Of a stretch of DNA of 64,000 nt, positions 20,750 to 32,980 are shown one piece after another. The position numbers and the translations under genes are program-made. Below the pieces are notes generated by a model. That model saw only the letters and a program-made list of their open reading frames with translations, was not told the DNA's origin and searched no databases. Source of the DNA: Chrysoporthe austroafricana (taxonomy: Eukaryota > Ascomycota > Sordariomycetes > Diaporthales > Cryphonectriaceae); assembly GCA_001051155.2 (NCBI GenBank), contig JYIP02000007.1, positions 932,342 to 996,341 on the forward strand, read 5' to 3'. How positions within the stretch are numbered: the first letter of the stretch is position 1; each line of letters starts with the position of its first letter.

Positions 20750-23150
20750 ATGCCGTCTACAGCACTCAAGAGAGAGTGCTCAACCTCGTTGTCGGCTTCG
20801 GCCAACAAGCGACGCCGACCTCCCCAGTCTTCCAGCCTTGAAGCACCAGTGAACTCTACCATCAAACCCTCCCCTTCTCTCACTCCTTCTGTTTCACCTT
20901 CTCCCGTTGCTGAACCTCAACAAACCCCAAAGATTGTATGGTCCAAATCTCTGCAAGCTCTCTGCAATAGTCAAGAGAACTACAATGCTCATGAGAGCGG
21001 AACTCATACCAAAAACTGCAGGGTCCTGGGATTCCGAATCAGTGGCTATGGGGAGCCGCGAGACCAGCTCTGGCGAGACGGCATCATCACTTGCGTGTAG
21101 GTTTTACCAGCTTGACAATATTTAAGTGGCGAGTGACTAATCAACCTTAATTAGTGGCGGCAATCATTATGTCGCAAAGGACCCTGAGACGAACAAGGCG
21201 ATTACAGATCCTCAAAATCCGCCGAAGAAGATCCAGCTTCGTAGAGACTCGAAGCCCAGAGAAGCCCAGTACTGGGAAGACACTATGAACGACCAGCAGT
21301 CCGTCTTAGGAGTCATTGGTAAGTACTATAATACTGCACTAAGCGCTCACTTCTTCACTAGTCTGAAGGAGCTATGAGTACTGATTATAGCCCGTCCAGA
21401 TCACCAGCACATCAGCTGGAAGTCTGGAGACATCGACCTGTCTTCTATACCTACAGATGATGACAAAAACAAGATTTTTGGCATTGTCCTCGGTGGGTAT
21501 TACATTACCTCCACATGGCAGGAAATGGTTAAACCATACGCCAAACTGGAAGCGTATCCCGTTTGGAAAGTGAAGCTTCAGCGAATGGGCAACGACATCC
21601 CTGCTTGGTCGAAAGACCACAGCACAAATACAGAGTCAGAAACCCCGGAGGAGCAGCTCTGCAAGGCGTGCAGCAAGACCAGCTTCAGAATTTATGACAA
21701 CCAGCCTTGGCTATGTCTGAACTACTCATGCAAGCAGTTCTTTGTTCATAAGGGAGCGAAGATTACAGGCCAAAACCTTCAGTACAGCCAAGAGTTCATC
21801 AACTGGGTGAAACCGCTGCCTGCCGACCTGACTCCTCCAATTTGGTTCACACCACTACCGAGTGCTGACAATGAGCTCTGCGGAACAGAGAAAGATCGAT
21901 TCATCGGCATCGTCTGCCCTAAATGTGGCTGTTGCAGCCGCCGCAAGTACTGGAAGGGCTGGGTATGTGAGAACGACAGCTGCGACTTTGAGCTCCTGGC
22001 TTCGTTCCGACCAGTCACTCTCGATAACATCAATCGAGAGAACAAGGTTCACAACAAGAAGGTTCAGGATGATGGCGTGACATTCAGCATCAAGAGGGAA
22101 TTTGTTGAGAAGACCATCATCAAGCATAACGACTTCACTGTAACTGCGTACCTGGTCAAGGACAAGAGCGGCAAGCTTATTGGCAGCTTGGTTCACTCTC
22201 GACCTAGTGAGGCTGTAATGGCTGCAGAGAATGGAGCGAACGCCCTCTTTGAAGAGCTCCAACAAGCACAGGATCTCGAGCTGCAGCGCAATGCGGCTCT
22301 GCATCCAGGTGGTATGATCACCCTAGCTCACATAAGTAACATGCTTTTACTAATGGAAACAGGTCTGAGGGAGACGCTGTGCAGGCACTTTTCAGTCAAT
22401 TTCGTAAGTGGTTAAAAGCATTAGAAACTACAGAGCCAGGGCTATGTATCTAAATGAGTACAGGGCGTCGCGTACAAGTTCAGAGTAGAAGTGCCGACTC
22501 GCGCCTTCAAAGATGCTCCGGATGTTGTCCTCAAAGCTCTCGCTATGCTTACATTCTATGGCAAGCAAGCTGTAGAGACCACCCAAGGCATCATTAACAA
22601 AGGAGACTACGTTCATGTGGACGCCTCTGACATCATGACGCCGTGGAAGGATTACAACGAAGAGTTGGTCCTTGGGTACTTTGAAGATAACAAGATTAGG
22701 GTGAGTAATTAAGTAGCGGACAAAGACCTTTACTAACCCTGAACAGTGGCACGACGATGGCGAAAAGCAGCTCGACGGTACAGTGACTACCGCTTCTTGT
22801 GGGTCTCCTTCCACTATGAGCCTACGCTTGAGAGATGGCCACAACATTGTGCTCAAGGTACAGCTTCGCCACGGAGACGCCATCACCATGTGCGGCACGC
22901 AACTTCAGGCCCTGTCTGAGGTGAGTCGATTACTGACCCTTGAACTTCAAATGACTCACTAACAAAATGATAGCACGAAGTCATTCCAGATGGTGTGCGG
23001 CGCTTTGCTCTGACAGGTCGTACCATTAATATCGGCCATTATGAGGACGAAAAGATCCGTGCCGAGATGAGAGAAGCAGGCAAGGTGCCTGCACACGCTC
23101 AAAACTTTGTGTTTCAGGGAGTTCGTCCTTCTCCCCACATGGACGAGTGA
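20750..23150 (+). CDS. AlkB-like 2-oxoglutarate/Fe(II) dioxygenase with two zinc ribbons
   Basis: Seven exons: 20750-21096, 21155-21318, 21391-22311, 22363-22403, 22464-22700, 22747-22920 and 22974-23150, giving 686 residues. Introns are 46-72 bases, and the fourth exon is only 41 bases. The N terminus is basic and disordered (ANKRRRPP). Two similar cysteine modules follow: C261-x2-C264 with C279-x4-C284, and C346-x2-C349 with C363-x4-C368, probably zinc ribbons that bind nucleic acid. The C-terminal third is an AlkB-type jelly roll. WHDDGEK supplies the H572-x-D574 iron pair, SEHEV supplies distal His629, and RFALTGR gives the Arg638/Arg644 pattern expected for 2-oxoglutarate and active-site contact (R-x-A-x-T-x-R instead of R-x-N-x-T-x-R). 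Likely oxidative demethylation of DNA or RNA bases. The gene looks less GC-rich than most of its neighbours. The enzyme class is firm; the substrate is not. Confidence 0.82.
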
Positions 23151-23417
23151 TGGGACATGAGAACACATCTCATCCAAGTGCTCAAAGAGCAACTGCGTCG
23201 GATGCGTTTGACCATCAAGACTTTTTACATTGCTTTTTATTTTGCTAGAGGATCTTTCTGATCTCTTCATACCATACAAAAATTTGGCAGCATATCCATT
23301 GACTGCCTTCATAGCAAATCCATAGATTTTGGAGCAAAAGAGTTCACTGAACTGAAGTGAACCACAATTCGAGTTTTTTTGTGCAGCATGTCTTTGCTCA
23401 TTTACAGTCTCAGAAAT

Positions 23418-24690
23418 CTACTTTGCTCCGGTCCCTGAGACTAGCAACACAACACTTCCAAGCTGACGACGTAGGTCAACCTTCTCCACGTCATGAGTGT
23501 CCTCGACTTCACCCCATCTGCCTGTCTGCCAATCTACTTCGAGGCTTGCAGCCCTTGCAGCCTCTTCAACGCCAAAAGTTCTCCTAGCACCCAGCCCTTC
23601 CGAAGCAGCTATCTCACGACTAGCGTGTCCGGCAGCACCCTCACTCCACTCCACTACCAACCTCACAGCACCTAGCAACCCCTTGCCAGCTAGTACAGCC
23701 CTCTCCAGAGCGGCAAGCTCCCACTCATCGAGTCCCATAACCCAACCCTGGATGACCTCTCTCACGCCCTCCTTCTGGCCTCTGGGCATTATGCTTCCCT
23801 CGTCGAGTACAGGCTCAATCTCCACACCGGGCCAGACATGTGTGCTCAAATAGCCTATTATGGCCCCGGCCGTGCGCTCCTGCAGCTCGTGCAGGCTGCC
23901 TTCGCCCTCTGCCTGCGGCTCAGTGGGCGGCGGGGCCCAGCACAGGAGAGAGTCGGTGTCAAGGTATCGGAGGACCATAGTTGTTATGTCCGTTCGCACA
24001 GGGCCGAACTGTGTACCAGAGGAGTGCGTGGCATCGTCGGCTGCTATATCAAGGGCGCGGCAGATCAGGGATGTTAGGGGGATGAGATGCTGCTTCGTGG
24101 CCTGCTGTGCCGACGTAAGGAGGTCCCATTCCAGGGCGAGGGCGTGGGCAAGGAGGGGTTTTGTAAGAGGAATGGTGACGATTTCTTTAGTGGTTGGGTG
24201 CCGGAGGGGTCGGGCGTCGAGGTGGATCTGATACGAGCCTGTAATGCGTTCTCTCGTTAGCCTTACTTGTCCACAGATGTCCTCGACGTCCTCAGCAGTG
24301 CTGTCCTCATAACGCTAACACGCTAGAATGTAATGGCTCACCATCGACCTCCTTTACATAGACATCCTGCCAGAACCGCTTCTTCAGCGGAGTCTTGCCC
24401 TTCCCAGCACTGGTCGCATTCCGGATCTCTTTTGCACTGCGCAGCAGCTCAGCTTGTTTCCGCCTCCTCTCGACCTTAGCATATGGGTGTTCCACCGCCG
24501 GCTGTGGTGGTTCTGGAGGAGGCCCGGCGGCATAGAAGGGGGCGACGTTCGCGGGATCGGGGGATGAGGAGTGGAGCGCGCGCCGGCTGGCCAAGGCTAC
24601 TGATGGCAGGATGGAAGAGGGCCTGCTGAAAGTGTTGACCAGGAGCCTTCCCGTGGCGGGATGTATGGGTAGACTTGAGGGCGGTTTCAT
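23418..24690 (-). CDS. ATP12: ATP12, F1-ATP synthase assembly chaperone (mitochondrial)
   Basis: Two exons on the minus strand: 24690-24342 and 24238-23418, with a 103-base intron (donor GTGAGC, acceptor ACAG), giving 389 residues. The frame is open further upstream, but the first in-frame ATG is at 24690. The N terminus is a Ser/Arg-rich mitochondrial presequence (about 1-45, including LASRRALHSSS). The ATP12 fold follows: KKRFWQDVYVKEVDG, SYQIHLDARPLRHPTTKE, LALEWD, then TTMVLRYLDTDSLLCWA and LDEWELAALERAVLAGKG, which are typical family blocks. Atp12 binds the F1 alpha subunit in the matrix and prevents its aggregation before assembly. It converges with the AlkB-like gene, 267 bases between stop codons. 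The C-terminal region is long but otherwise ordinary. Confidence 0.93.
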
Positions 24691-25922
24691 CTTGAGGATA
24701 TTCCCGATCGATATGAAAGCTGGGTGACGGTCTTGGAAGGGAAGCAATGGGCGGGATGCGGTGAGCTTTGCGGAGGAAGTTCAAGCACTTGCGCAACAGA
24801 CAGTCGAGGCTCTGCTTAAATCGACAACGAATGGCCTTCCTGTGGCAATGTGTGCTGTGACTTGCAAGGGTGGCTCCGTCTTGAGGGGTCTATGCCTTGT
24901 CTGTGTGGAGCCCTGAAGTTAAGTGTTGATGTATGGCGTAGCTGGGTGTTGCAAAGGGATTTCTGCGTCGGCAGGTCGAGGACGGAAGAGGTGTAGAGGA
25001 TGATCAGCTTTTGATGTTGAGATGGCGTCCTTGCCCTGACGGCATGTGCTCGGAGCCGTGGTAGCAGCCTCTCCTTCTTTTGAGGCTTTCTTGTCAAATG
25101 CGAAATTCTTACTCTCGGCGGATGATGTCGGAATTGGAGTTTTGGAGCTCTAGTGGGGTGATTCTCTTTTTTAGATGATGACAGGGATTTGCTAGCAAGT
25201 CTCTGGGGTGCATAGCGTGGGGGGGGGGGTCGCTAAAAGGCACCGATTGGCTGGGCTGAGGGCTCCTCCAAAGCCCCAGAAGCTTAGCTGCACGCTTAAG
25301 TACAGCACTGCTCTTGGGCTCAGTGGCATCAATGATCATCTATCTCCTTGAATCACAACATCGGATGACAACAAGTCTGATCCTCTTTCTCCACCATTTC
25401 CAATTCAACCGTCTAATAATAATTTAATTCTTAGGTTGGCTGCGTATAAACTCAGCTGAGATTGCATGCCGCTTGTCAGTACTCAAAGACAGCTACCCTA
25501 GTATGATACCTCGACCTAATCCATGTGCGCTGAAGTCACGTTAGACTTGCGCAGTTCCTGGATGCAACTCTATATGTTCTTCTATATATTTGGGGACACT
25601 ACAGCTGCTTCTATCTGGCATGCTGTATCAAAATTGTAAGCCTCTGAGCCGAGGAGAGATGAAACTACTGAACGAGGACTCTGCCCTGTCGGAGAATTGC
25701 TGCGCAAAACCCTGAGTGAGGCAGGCTCAGCACAAAGGCCTGGTCTCGTCTATTCGGTTGGATGGTCCGAATCTCGACATTTGTTAACATATAGTCTCCA
25801 TGCTCAAGAAGTGTATACAAAATGGTGTCTTGGAGAATTATACACTAAAGGGATTATACAGGGGGAAATTGACTTTTGCCCAATAACTCTTTCACAAAGT
25901 AGCTATGCGGTTACCGCCACCA
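24691..25922. other. Intergenic, ATP12 promoter side
   Basis: ATP12 promoter on the right of its start codon, then an AT-rich segment (about 25380-25900) before the second rhodopsin-domain gene. A run of ten G residues lies near 25220. Small open frames on both strands lack domains. Confidence 0.55.
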
Positions 25923-27240
25923 TCAAGATTCCCCGCAGACCGACCACTCCTTCGTCACCCGAATGCTCCCATGAGAGCGACCAACTCCTTTTTCCAACGG
26001 CACCGAGTCAGGCATCCTCAAGGTTGCACCTCCGAGCCTTGCCATGTCCTCTCGATCCGACTCAGACAGATCCAGCCAGCCGCCGCCGCTGAACCTCCTT
26101 ACAGGAGACGCGATCATTGACTTGCGGTCGGACCTACTAGCCCCAGGAGCCCCGTTGGAGTACAGATTCTGCAGACCGTAACTGGCGCGGCTGGTTCCGC
26201 TCGTTGCTTTGCTCAATCCTCTGGTTGTGAAGCCGGTCACATAGCGACTGACGAGCGGGCGCATCGTCGATAAAGACGCGATGATGATGCCTGTCAGAAC
26301 CTCTGCTGTGGTCCATGCGATCACAGCCACCGTCTGCCAGGCCACATCACTCTCATCACTTGGAGTGAGGGTGATGCGTAGGATGGATATTATGCAGGTG
26401 CTAACTGCGGTCAGCTTCGTTCATTCTAAGACGAAAGGAAGAGAAGCCCTCAGAGTACTCACAAGAACCCCAGCGAGAAGATGCCCATCAGAGCGTATCT
26501 TGATCTCCGAGGCAGCGCAAGACGCCAAATGATCGGCAGGGGGAGCAGGAGGATGATGAAGTCCGTGACAATATTGGCTGTGCTATTCATCGTCCGTGTC
26601 ACAGCGATGGATTGGCAGGTGCCGTTGATGGTCTTATCCCAGGATGCCGCGACGGGGATGCAAGCGAAAACCTGGACGAAGATTTGGCTAAATTGCCATC
26701 CTGCGATAATGGACATAATAGTAGCATTGAAAATTTTCAGCCCTCTCCAACTCGTTTGCCTGATGATCCGATAGAATTGGAAAAAGAGCGTCAGCTTTGT
26801 GAAGAGAAGAGTGATATTATATATCACAAGGCCGAGCCACAGATCCTATGCCTAGGTTAACATCAAGGTACGCTATTCCAATTCCCCAGAAGAAGGCGGA
26901 CAAAACTGCTACTTACTTTGAAGAACGCTGAGTACCCCGAAGGCGGTATCTCATCGAAGTGTGATCCGAGACCCGTGCTGATCGCGTGAAAATTCTGTAT
27001 CGCCAAAGCCATGAGGCAGGCCTAAACGGGAGGTCGAGATCAGCTGCTGTGAACAATTTGAGCGTACAACATGCGTCACGAGCAGCTTACCCACGAGACG
27101 ACAGCGAAGTAATCGTCGAGCCATATTTGATTCAACACGACCTTGCGCGTGTACAGTCGCAGTGCCACCGCAAGCGTACCCACAATGATGGCGATGATTG
27201 CTACAGCCAGAAGCCCCCCAGCATTCCCGCCGGGCTTCAT
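25923..27240 (-). CDS. Fungal rhodopsin-domain integral membrane protein (second copy in window)
   Basis: Four exons on the minus strand: 27240-27091, 27021-26917, 26845-26463 and 26400-25923, giving 371 residues. Introns are 69, 71 and 62 bases with donors GTAAGC, GTAAGT and GTGAGT. Family landmarks appear in order: the first helix LLAVAIIAIIVGTLAVALRL, WLDDYFAVVSW at 40-50, AISTGLGSHFDE, the helix with YNITLLFTKLTLFFQFYRI, an extracellular Cys pair (ACIPVA and GTCQSI), NIVTDFIILLLPLPIIW, and a late helix WTTAEVLTGIIIASLS. The C-terminal tail is Ser/Arg-rich. It belongs to the same family as the gene at 7.9-9.1 kb but is clearly diverged and lies 16 kb away on the same strand. Its role is unknown; many relatives are surface proteins linked to host or environment sensing. 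Confidence 0.85.
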
Positions 27241-30200
27241 GTTGTATTGCTGTTCGACAATGCGCTCCTGGCGCGTAAATGACGATGTGCTGCGTTTGTG
27301 AAAGACCCGAGCGCCGGGTGGCCTCAGATCATATCCATTGATCGCGACGACTTTCTCCGATCAGCCGCGTTGGAACATGCCTGAGACAAGCATCACGGAC
27401 CAGCCACATGACACTTGCGGGGATCTGTTGTCTAGAAATAGATCTGTCCTATATTCTAACGCTTTTCTCCCTGCCCATGTTGCCTCTCCCGGGCCGTATC
27501 TCCCCGCGGGCCGTCTTTTTTGGGATAAGCCCGGACGAAAATCCAGACTGATCGCTATTAAACCATGGTAACACCGCTAGAGTCGTGGGCATGCGCAGGC
27601 ATAGTGACAGGACGCACGTCGCCCTCGTACATGAACATGCTCCTAGTACCACCCACCACTCGTCGGGTGATGTGTTACACAGCATCGATACCAGACGGCG
27701 GCGTAGCGTGGAACGTACATTCATCCGGCGGGGCCTTGCATAACGTGTATTTCTCCACGTGTTCTTACTCGCTGGAAGGGGCCATGCGGTGCGCGACGAG
27801 GCATCCTGCCCGAGTCTCGTACGAGAGAATTTCTGTCGCACGAGTCCTGGCCCAGGGGTCCCCGGGATGTGGGTATGGAACCTGCATTGAGAAAAGTGAC
27901 GACTCTCACCAGCTCCCGCAGGAATGGAGGGGGGTGTTGTTTTACATCTAGCTTCATCGAAGAGCCTTACGTTGCTCCCACAATGCGGTCACTGGACCGC
28001 GTTTCAGCCAAAAACCGGAGCCGGTTCCCCAGATAGACCACATCTCTTCGCATCAGGGGTAATTTCCGCTGCACGTCAACCAAGCGGGGTGCGGAGACTG
28101 GCTGGGTCGAGAAAGCGGTTCCTGCAGGCCGCGTATAATATACACCACTAGCACCCATTGTGACCGATGCGCCGAGTAGACACGCCTGCGTCCCTCTTCA
28201 CAACTCTCGCCTTCGTCGTCAAATCTGGGGCGATGGCGGCTTTCGGCCTTAGTCCTGGACCCCGTCTCGAGTGGGGGTGGGGGGCCAGGGAGCACCTTGA
28301 GTCGATCGGCTCCGGATACTGCCCTGGTTTCGGTCCCCGTCGCAGGCGAGAGCCGTTCATGCCCGCGAATCGTTCCTACACAACTTGCATGAATTGAATG
28401 CGCCTCAGGAGAAAACACCTCCAAGCGAATAAGATCGACCTCTCTTCCTGCACGGGATGTGTATAGATCTGCCGAAGCGACGCCGAGACACATAATTACT
28501 GGGACAGCACTATCTTGACAGCAACAAGACCACGCACACACACCCACACAGCCACACACCCATCAGGTCGTGATCTATTATGCAACCTCCAGAGAGTTTG
28601 CAGCTCAACCGAGGAGACTAACTTAACTTCGGACAGCACGACGGCTTCGATCTAGCTCGCAACATCATCCACCAAATAGCTCGCACGCCTCGGCCAAGCT
28701 CGAGGTGCTTCATGCGTGGAACTTCAGACCCGGGGGGGGGGGCAAATAGTTCCTCATCATTTGGTGGAGTTTCTACACTTCTGCCAAGTATTGACTTGAC
28801 TGGTGGCGACCAGACCATCACTTGATGCGACTGGACGGCATATGTTTTGAACACCGCACGCTTCACCACCGGGAATTAATGAAATAGCCCAGCAAGTAAA
28901 GCTCTTCAGATCTCTCGTGTCACTTTTGATCACAAACACAGACCGTCTCTGCATTCGGATAGAACCCGAGTTCCGTTCTGCATTCTTCTCAGCACACCAA
29001 CGCCAATGTGCTTCTCCTGACTACCTAACATATACGCCAGCCGGAAATGACCGAGCTTGCGGGTCACCACTCGACTCATTGCGGTTGTTTGTGTTGGGTG
29101 TTGGTACATTCTCCATACTCATGTGGATGCCGTGTAGCCGTGCTAGAGAAATGCTAGACTGTGTTTGAAAATGTCTTGCACGGGCATACTGTTACGCCGA
29201 TGATGGCATCTTTTTACTTTTGTTTCCCTCGGAGGTGGATGGATTACTCAGCTTTCGTCGGTGTCGGTGTCCATGTGTAGCATCGTTCCGTCTCGTTCTC
29301 GACCCCCATGCCAAGCCACGCGGGAGGTGGTATTCGCCTGGGAGCAGAGGGAGATTTTCCGAGACAAGGCCTCCTGCATGGGCCGCGACTGGTGGCTGTG
29401 ATCCGCGTCCGCTTCGGCAGCCTCATCCCTCTCAAGGGGGTCTCATCTTCGAAGGCGTCCCTGAAATCGGAGTGGCAGCCTCAATGACGGTCTGTGACCT
29501 GCTGACTTAGCTGACAGGGTAACTACCCTCGAAACCACGTCTTTCGATACCGAAGCTGCGAACGCGAGCAACTCTCTAATGGAACACGGATAGATGACGT
29601 CGAGTGTCATGGTAAAGACTTTATTAACGACTTGTGGAACTCATGAATTAAAGTGCGGGTAAGAGAGAAAATTTCCAGGTAGTTACCTCATCCTCAGTCT
29701 CATGTATAGATATCGGACTAGATGTCCAGGAAGATTAAATTTTATTAATTATGACTCTATCAAACCCTGCTACCGGATCGTCTCACATATATAGAGTCGT
29801 AATCAACGGCAGCTACAAAATTGCTTTTAGTGAGGAATGTATGAGATACTTAAAGGTTGAGGTCGGGATTATATCTTCTCTTAGGTATCGAGGCGGTCAG
29901 GTCCCTGGTCAGCGTAGTCCGACCGATATAATATAGAAGGCGGCGGTGAGAAATTTCAGACAACGAAATTCGATTTGAGATTTTCACCTCAGCATCGGGA
30001 ATCAAACAAACGCTTGGTGTTCATTGTCATGATAAACAATGTAGGCCATTTGGAAGTCTAATCCGGGGGAAGAAATTATGACATCCTGTCAGGTCTCTAG
30101 GCTGCTGAGGCACAGTTAATATTAAAACTCTTAATCATCACATAGCTGATGCGGGAAGCAGGCCTCAGTTTGGATCGTCTCTCAGAACTTCGGAGGTGCC

Positions 30201-32980
30201 GTTTCGAACCTTCGAAAACAACTCGCCTACAACCTGATCAGCAGTACGATGCGGGCTTATTCCAATGTCTCGTGATACTGGGGTTGAGCCTCGAATATGA
30301 TGCTCATTGTGCAAAATATGTCAGTCCAGTCTAGTCATGCCCATCGAGATTGGACACTAACTAGGTAGCTAAGGATAGAAGTGAGAATTTGGTCCTCGAG
30401 GAAAGGCGGTTCGGCAAGGCAGATTCTGACCGACTTTTCCAAACATCAATCTGAGACACTACATGCTGCCAGCTTACATATTGTGTAAAGCCCTGATCGG
30501 CGCTGTCAGCATGCAGCAGCCTTCTTACTGGATTCTTGTCTGACCTCGAGCGATGCGTCAGGTCAGATTTCCTGCAGCCAATCCCTGGCCTCCCCGTTCT
30601 AGAAGCCCACGCGTACAGAAATGCGAGGCTTGAGCAAATAGCATCACTTTACCGGATTCACTGCGGAACAGGCGTACGTATTATTGACACGATGTCGACG
30701 TTCAACGCTATACGAAGACATGTGCTCACCGACTTAGTTATATTTGCTCCTGCTATTTTCGTAGGACTCAGTCTGATATTGCTGCTTCTTTTTCTGGTCT
30801 CACATCTCGAATAAAGGAGATCGATGGTATCATCGCTCTGACCAGAGCGCTTTCTCAACGGGTCTGGGGTTGAATGCCGATCAGGCAGCCTCCTACTCAA
30901 GAGCGATGCCCAATATTGTCACCGACAGTCCCATTATCAGATACCTCACAGCGCGTTGTGGACATCAGGAGATCGTCCGGTTCTCTAGCGAAATTCATAA
31001 GTTACACCGCTTGAAGCTGGGCGCAATTCAGAGGGCTGACCCCACCATTATCGCATTTTTCGCCCAACATGGCGAGTGTCGCATATCTCTGCACTACTTC
31101 CACCTTGTGAGTTGACCAATAACCCATTTCAATTCATTGGTCCCGGCATTTTTCAGCGGCTGAATAGATCAGCAAATTTCGGTATAATCGGCCCAGGATT
31201 TTGAGGTTATGAGGTTTTGAGCTTCAGCCACAGCCAATGAACATATAGTCCTCACCGTCCACGTACCACGGTTCTAGTACGATGCCCGTTATTGAAACCT
31301 AAGCGACCATAGAAATTTGGTGGCTGACTCTTTCGTTACCTAAACATTGAAGCATCGCGTTTATTTATAGATGGGGAGCTCTCCCGGATCTTGAAATGCT
31401 AAATTTTTGATGCAGCAATCTATCTACTGCTGGCTGCCTCCTAAAGTACTGATATCGTAAATCACATACTGATAAATGCCAAGTACATACTTAGCTTGGT
31501 AGAAACAATCCCGGCTTCAACTCTCAGTATGAAGAAAAACATACCATATCTGCTATTGGTTGATATACAGGATCGGCTGAAAGTTGTGTTCGAAGGTGTG
31601 CCTCTATGTGATGAGTTGTTCATGAAGGACCTTGTCAGGACTTGGTGTGTAACATCTCATCGCTCAAGGCGTACAAAAGCTGCCCGAGGATTCCCGTACC
31701 ACGGGTCTTGCTGTGCGTCACTCGTGCTAAGACCGTTCGGCTTACGGCTTGTTAGCACAGCTGCTTTAACAGCACATAATCGCGCGCATGGGTCTAATGA
31801 CAATACACATAGGGAAATATCGAAGACATTGAGCTCAGGACAAAATATCCGGCTCGTGACGAGAGTGGAAATCACAGAGCCATAGATTTACTCAGCTGCT
31901 GTATCATTATCTGACAGTATGCCCTGATCCTTAGCGAAGCCTTGGCGACTTTGAAACAGGAACCAGAATTCAACGCAGAAAAAAGAATATGACCCGTTTA
32001 CGTGGATGCCATCATCACAATTCCCGTATAGGGTGAGTAATGGACACGAAGTGGCTACTCTTGTGGCAGTGCAGTTTTTAGACCGCCAGAGCAGGGGCAA
32101 GGGTGTGTTGGGGGCCAATAGGCTGATCTCGTAATCAAAAGAGGTTATCGCGATGACTTCAACATATTCTACAGCCTCAGCCGTTACACGTGGATCCGTC
32201 CTTGCTCTACCCCTGCTGCCACGCGAAGAGTCTAGGGGTGAGATATTCTCTAAGACGCTATTCTAAACCGCATACTATCTGCGACGGGGCTGTTGTCAGA
32301 AAGTAGCTGCCGAGCGGGAATCGGCCAATCTGCAGGGGCACCGGCGCCCTCAGCTGTCAGCAGGGATCATCAGAACTACATCCGCATGACGGCCAAATTT
32401 TTGAAGCTTAAGGATCTGACAGCGGCGGCCGAATGTCCGTATTCATTACCTCTTTCGGACCGAAACTGCGACGGAGGCAAGACCCACATTCCGGAGGTCA
32501 AAGTCAGCGACATGAAGGAGCACCGGAGGCTTAGTAGCCCTATGAATATTCTACCGGGGCCTGTGGCTCCATGACTGGTTACTCAGTCTGGAAGAGGCGC
32601 TACTCAGCCCTATCAGATGGGGCAGACATGTGTAAGGGTGAGGATGAACTCCGTACATCCACCATTAGTGTCGTGGGCAGGATACGGTGATGCGCTGTGG
32701 GATTCAATAAACATGCGTTGCATGATGGAAATGCCCAGAAAGTTGGGCGAGCGTAGATACATGGTGTATTATCGTATCGTACATCACATCGTGAGGGTGA
32801 CTTCTCTCGTAACGAAATAAAGGCTTGCTACTCCGACGAACTCGAGGCAAAGTGCTCTCAGGTCTTCAACTCAAACCCAGCAACAATACCTACTAAGCAC
32901 CCTCGACGAAGACAGCATACGAAAACAGACGTAGTAACTTGCTCAATCTGGGGCAATAAATCATTACCCAGCTTCGGAAG
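27241..32980. other. Gene-poor, AT-richer block of 5.7 kb
   Basis: The largest stretch without an intact gene. All open frames are short and no domain is complete. A poly-G run lies near 28731. Coding-like fragments occur at 30149-31115 and are listed separately. The composition between about 29.5 and 32 kb is AT-richer than in the flanking gene blocks, which would fit decayed repeats or pseudogenes. I see no terminal repeats, reverse-transcriptase motifs or transposase motifs. Confidence 0.5.
30149..31115 (+). pseudogene. Fragments of a decayed coding region
   Basis: Several short frames on the plus strand translate to protein-like sequence but are broken by stops and frame changes. Examples are LSDLERCVRSDFLQPIPG near 30530, a segment reading SDIAASFSGLTSRIKEIDG near 30770, and TARCGHQEIVRF near 30950. 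The last resembles one helix pair of an ankyrin repeat. A GTGAGT donor-like site follows HYFHL near 31108. One possible reading is the remains of a STAND/ankyrin-type gene, but this rests on a very short match. No continuous model could be made. Confidence 0.25.

Noticed and set aside
22312..22403. Alternative reading SEGDAVQALFSQF in the fourth exon of the AlkB-like gene
   Set aside because: Looks plausible alone, but neither flanking splice site allows this phase. The frame giving RHFSVNFGVAYKF joins both neighbours and fits the family pattern.
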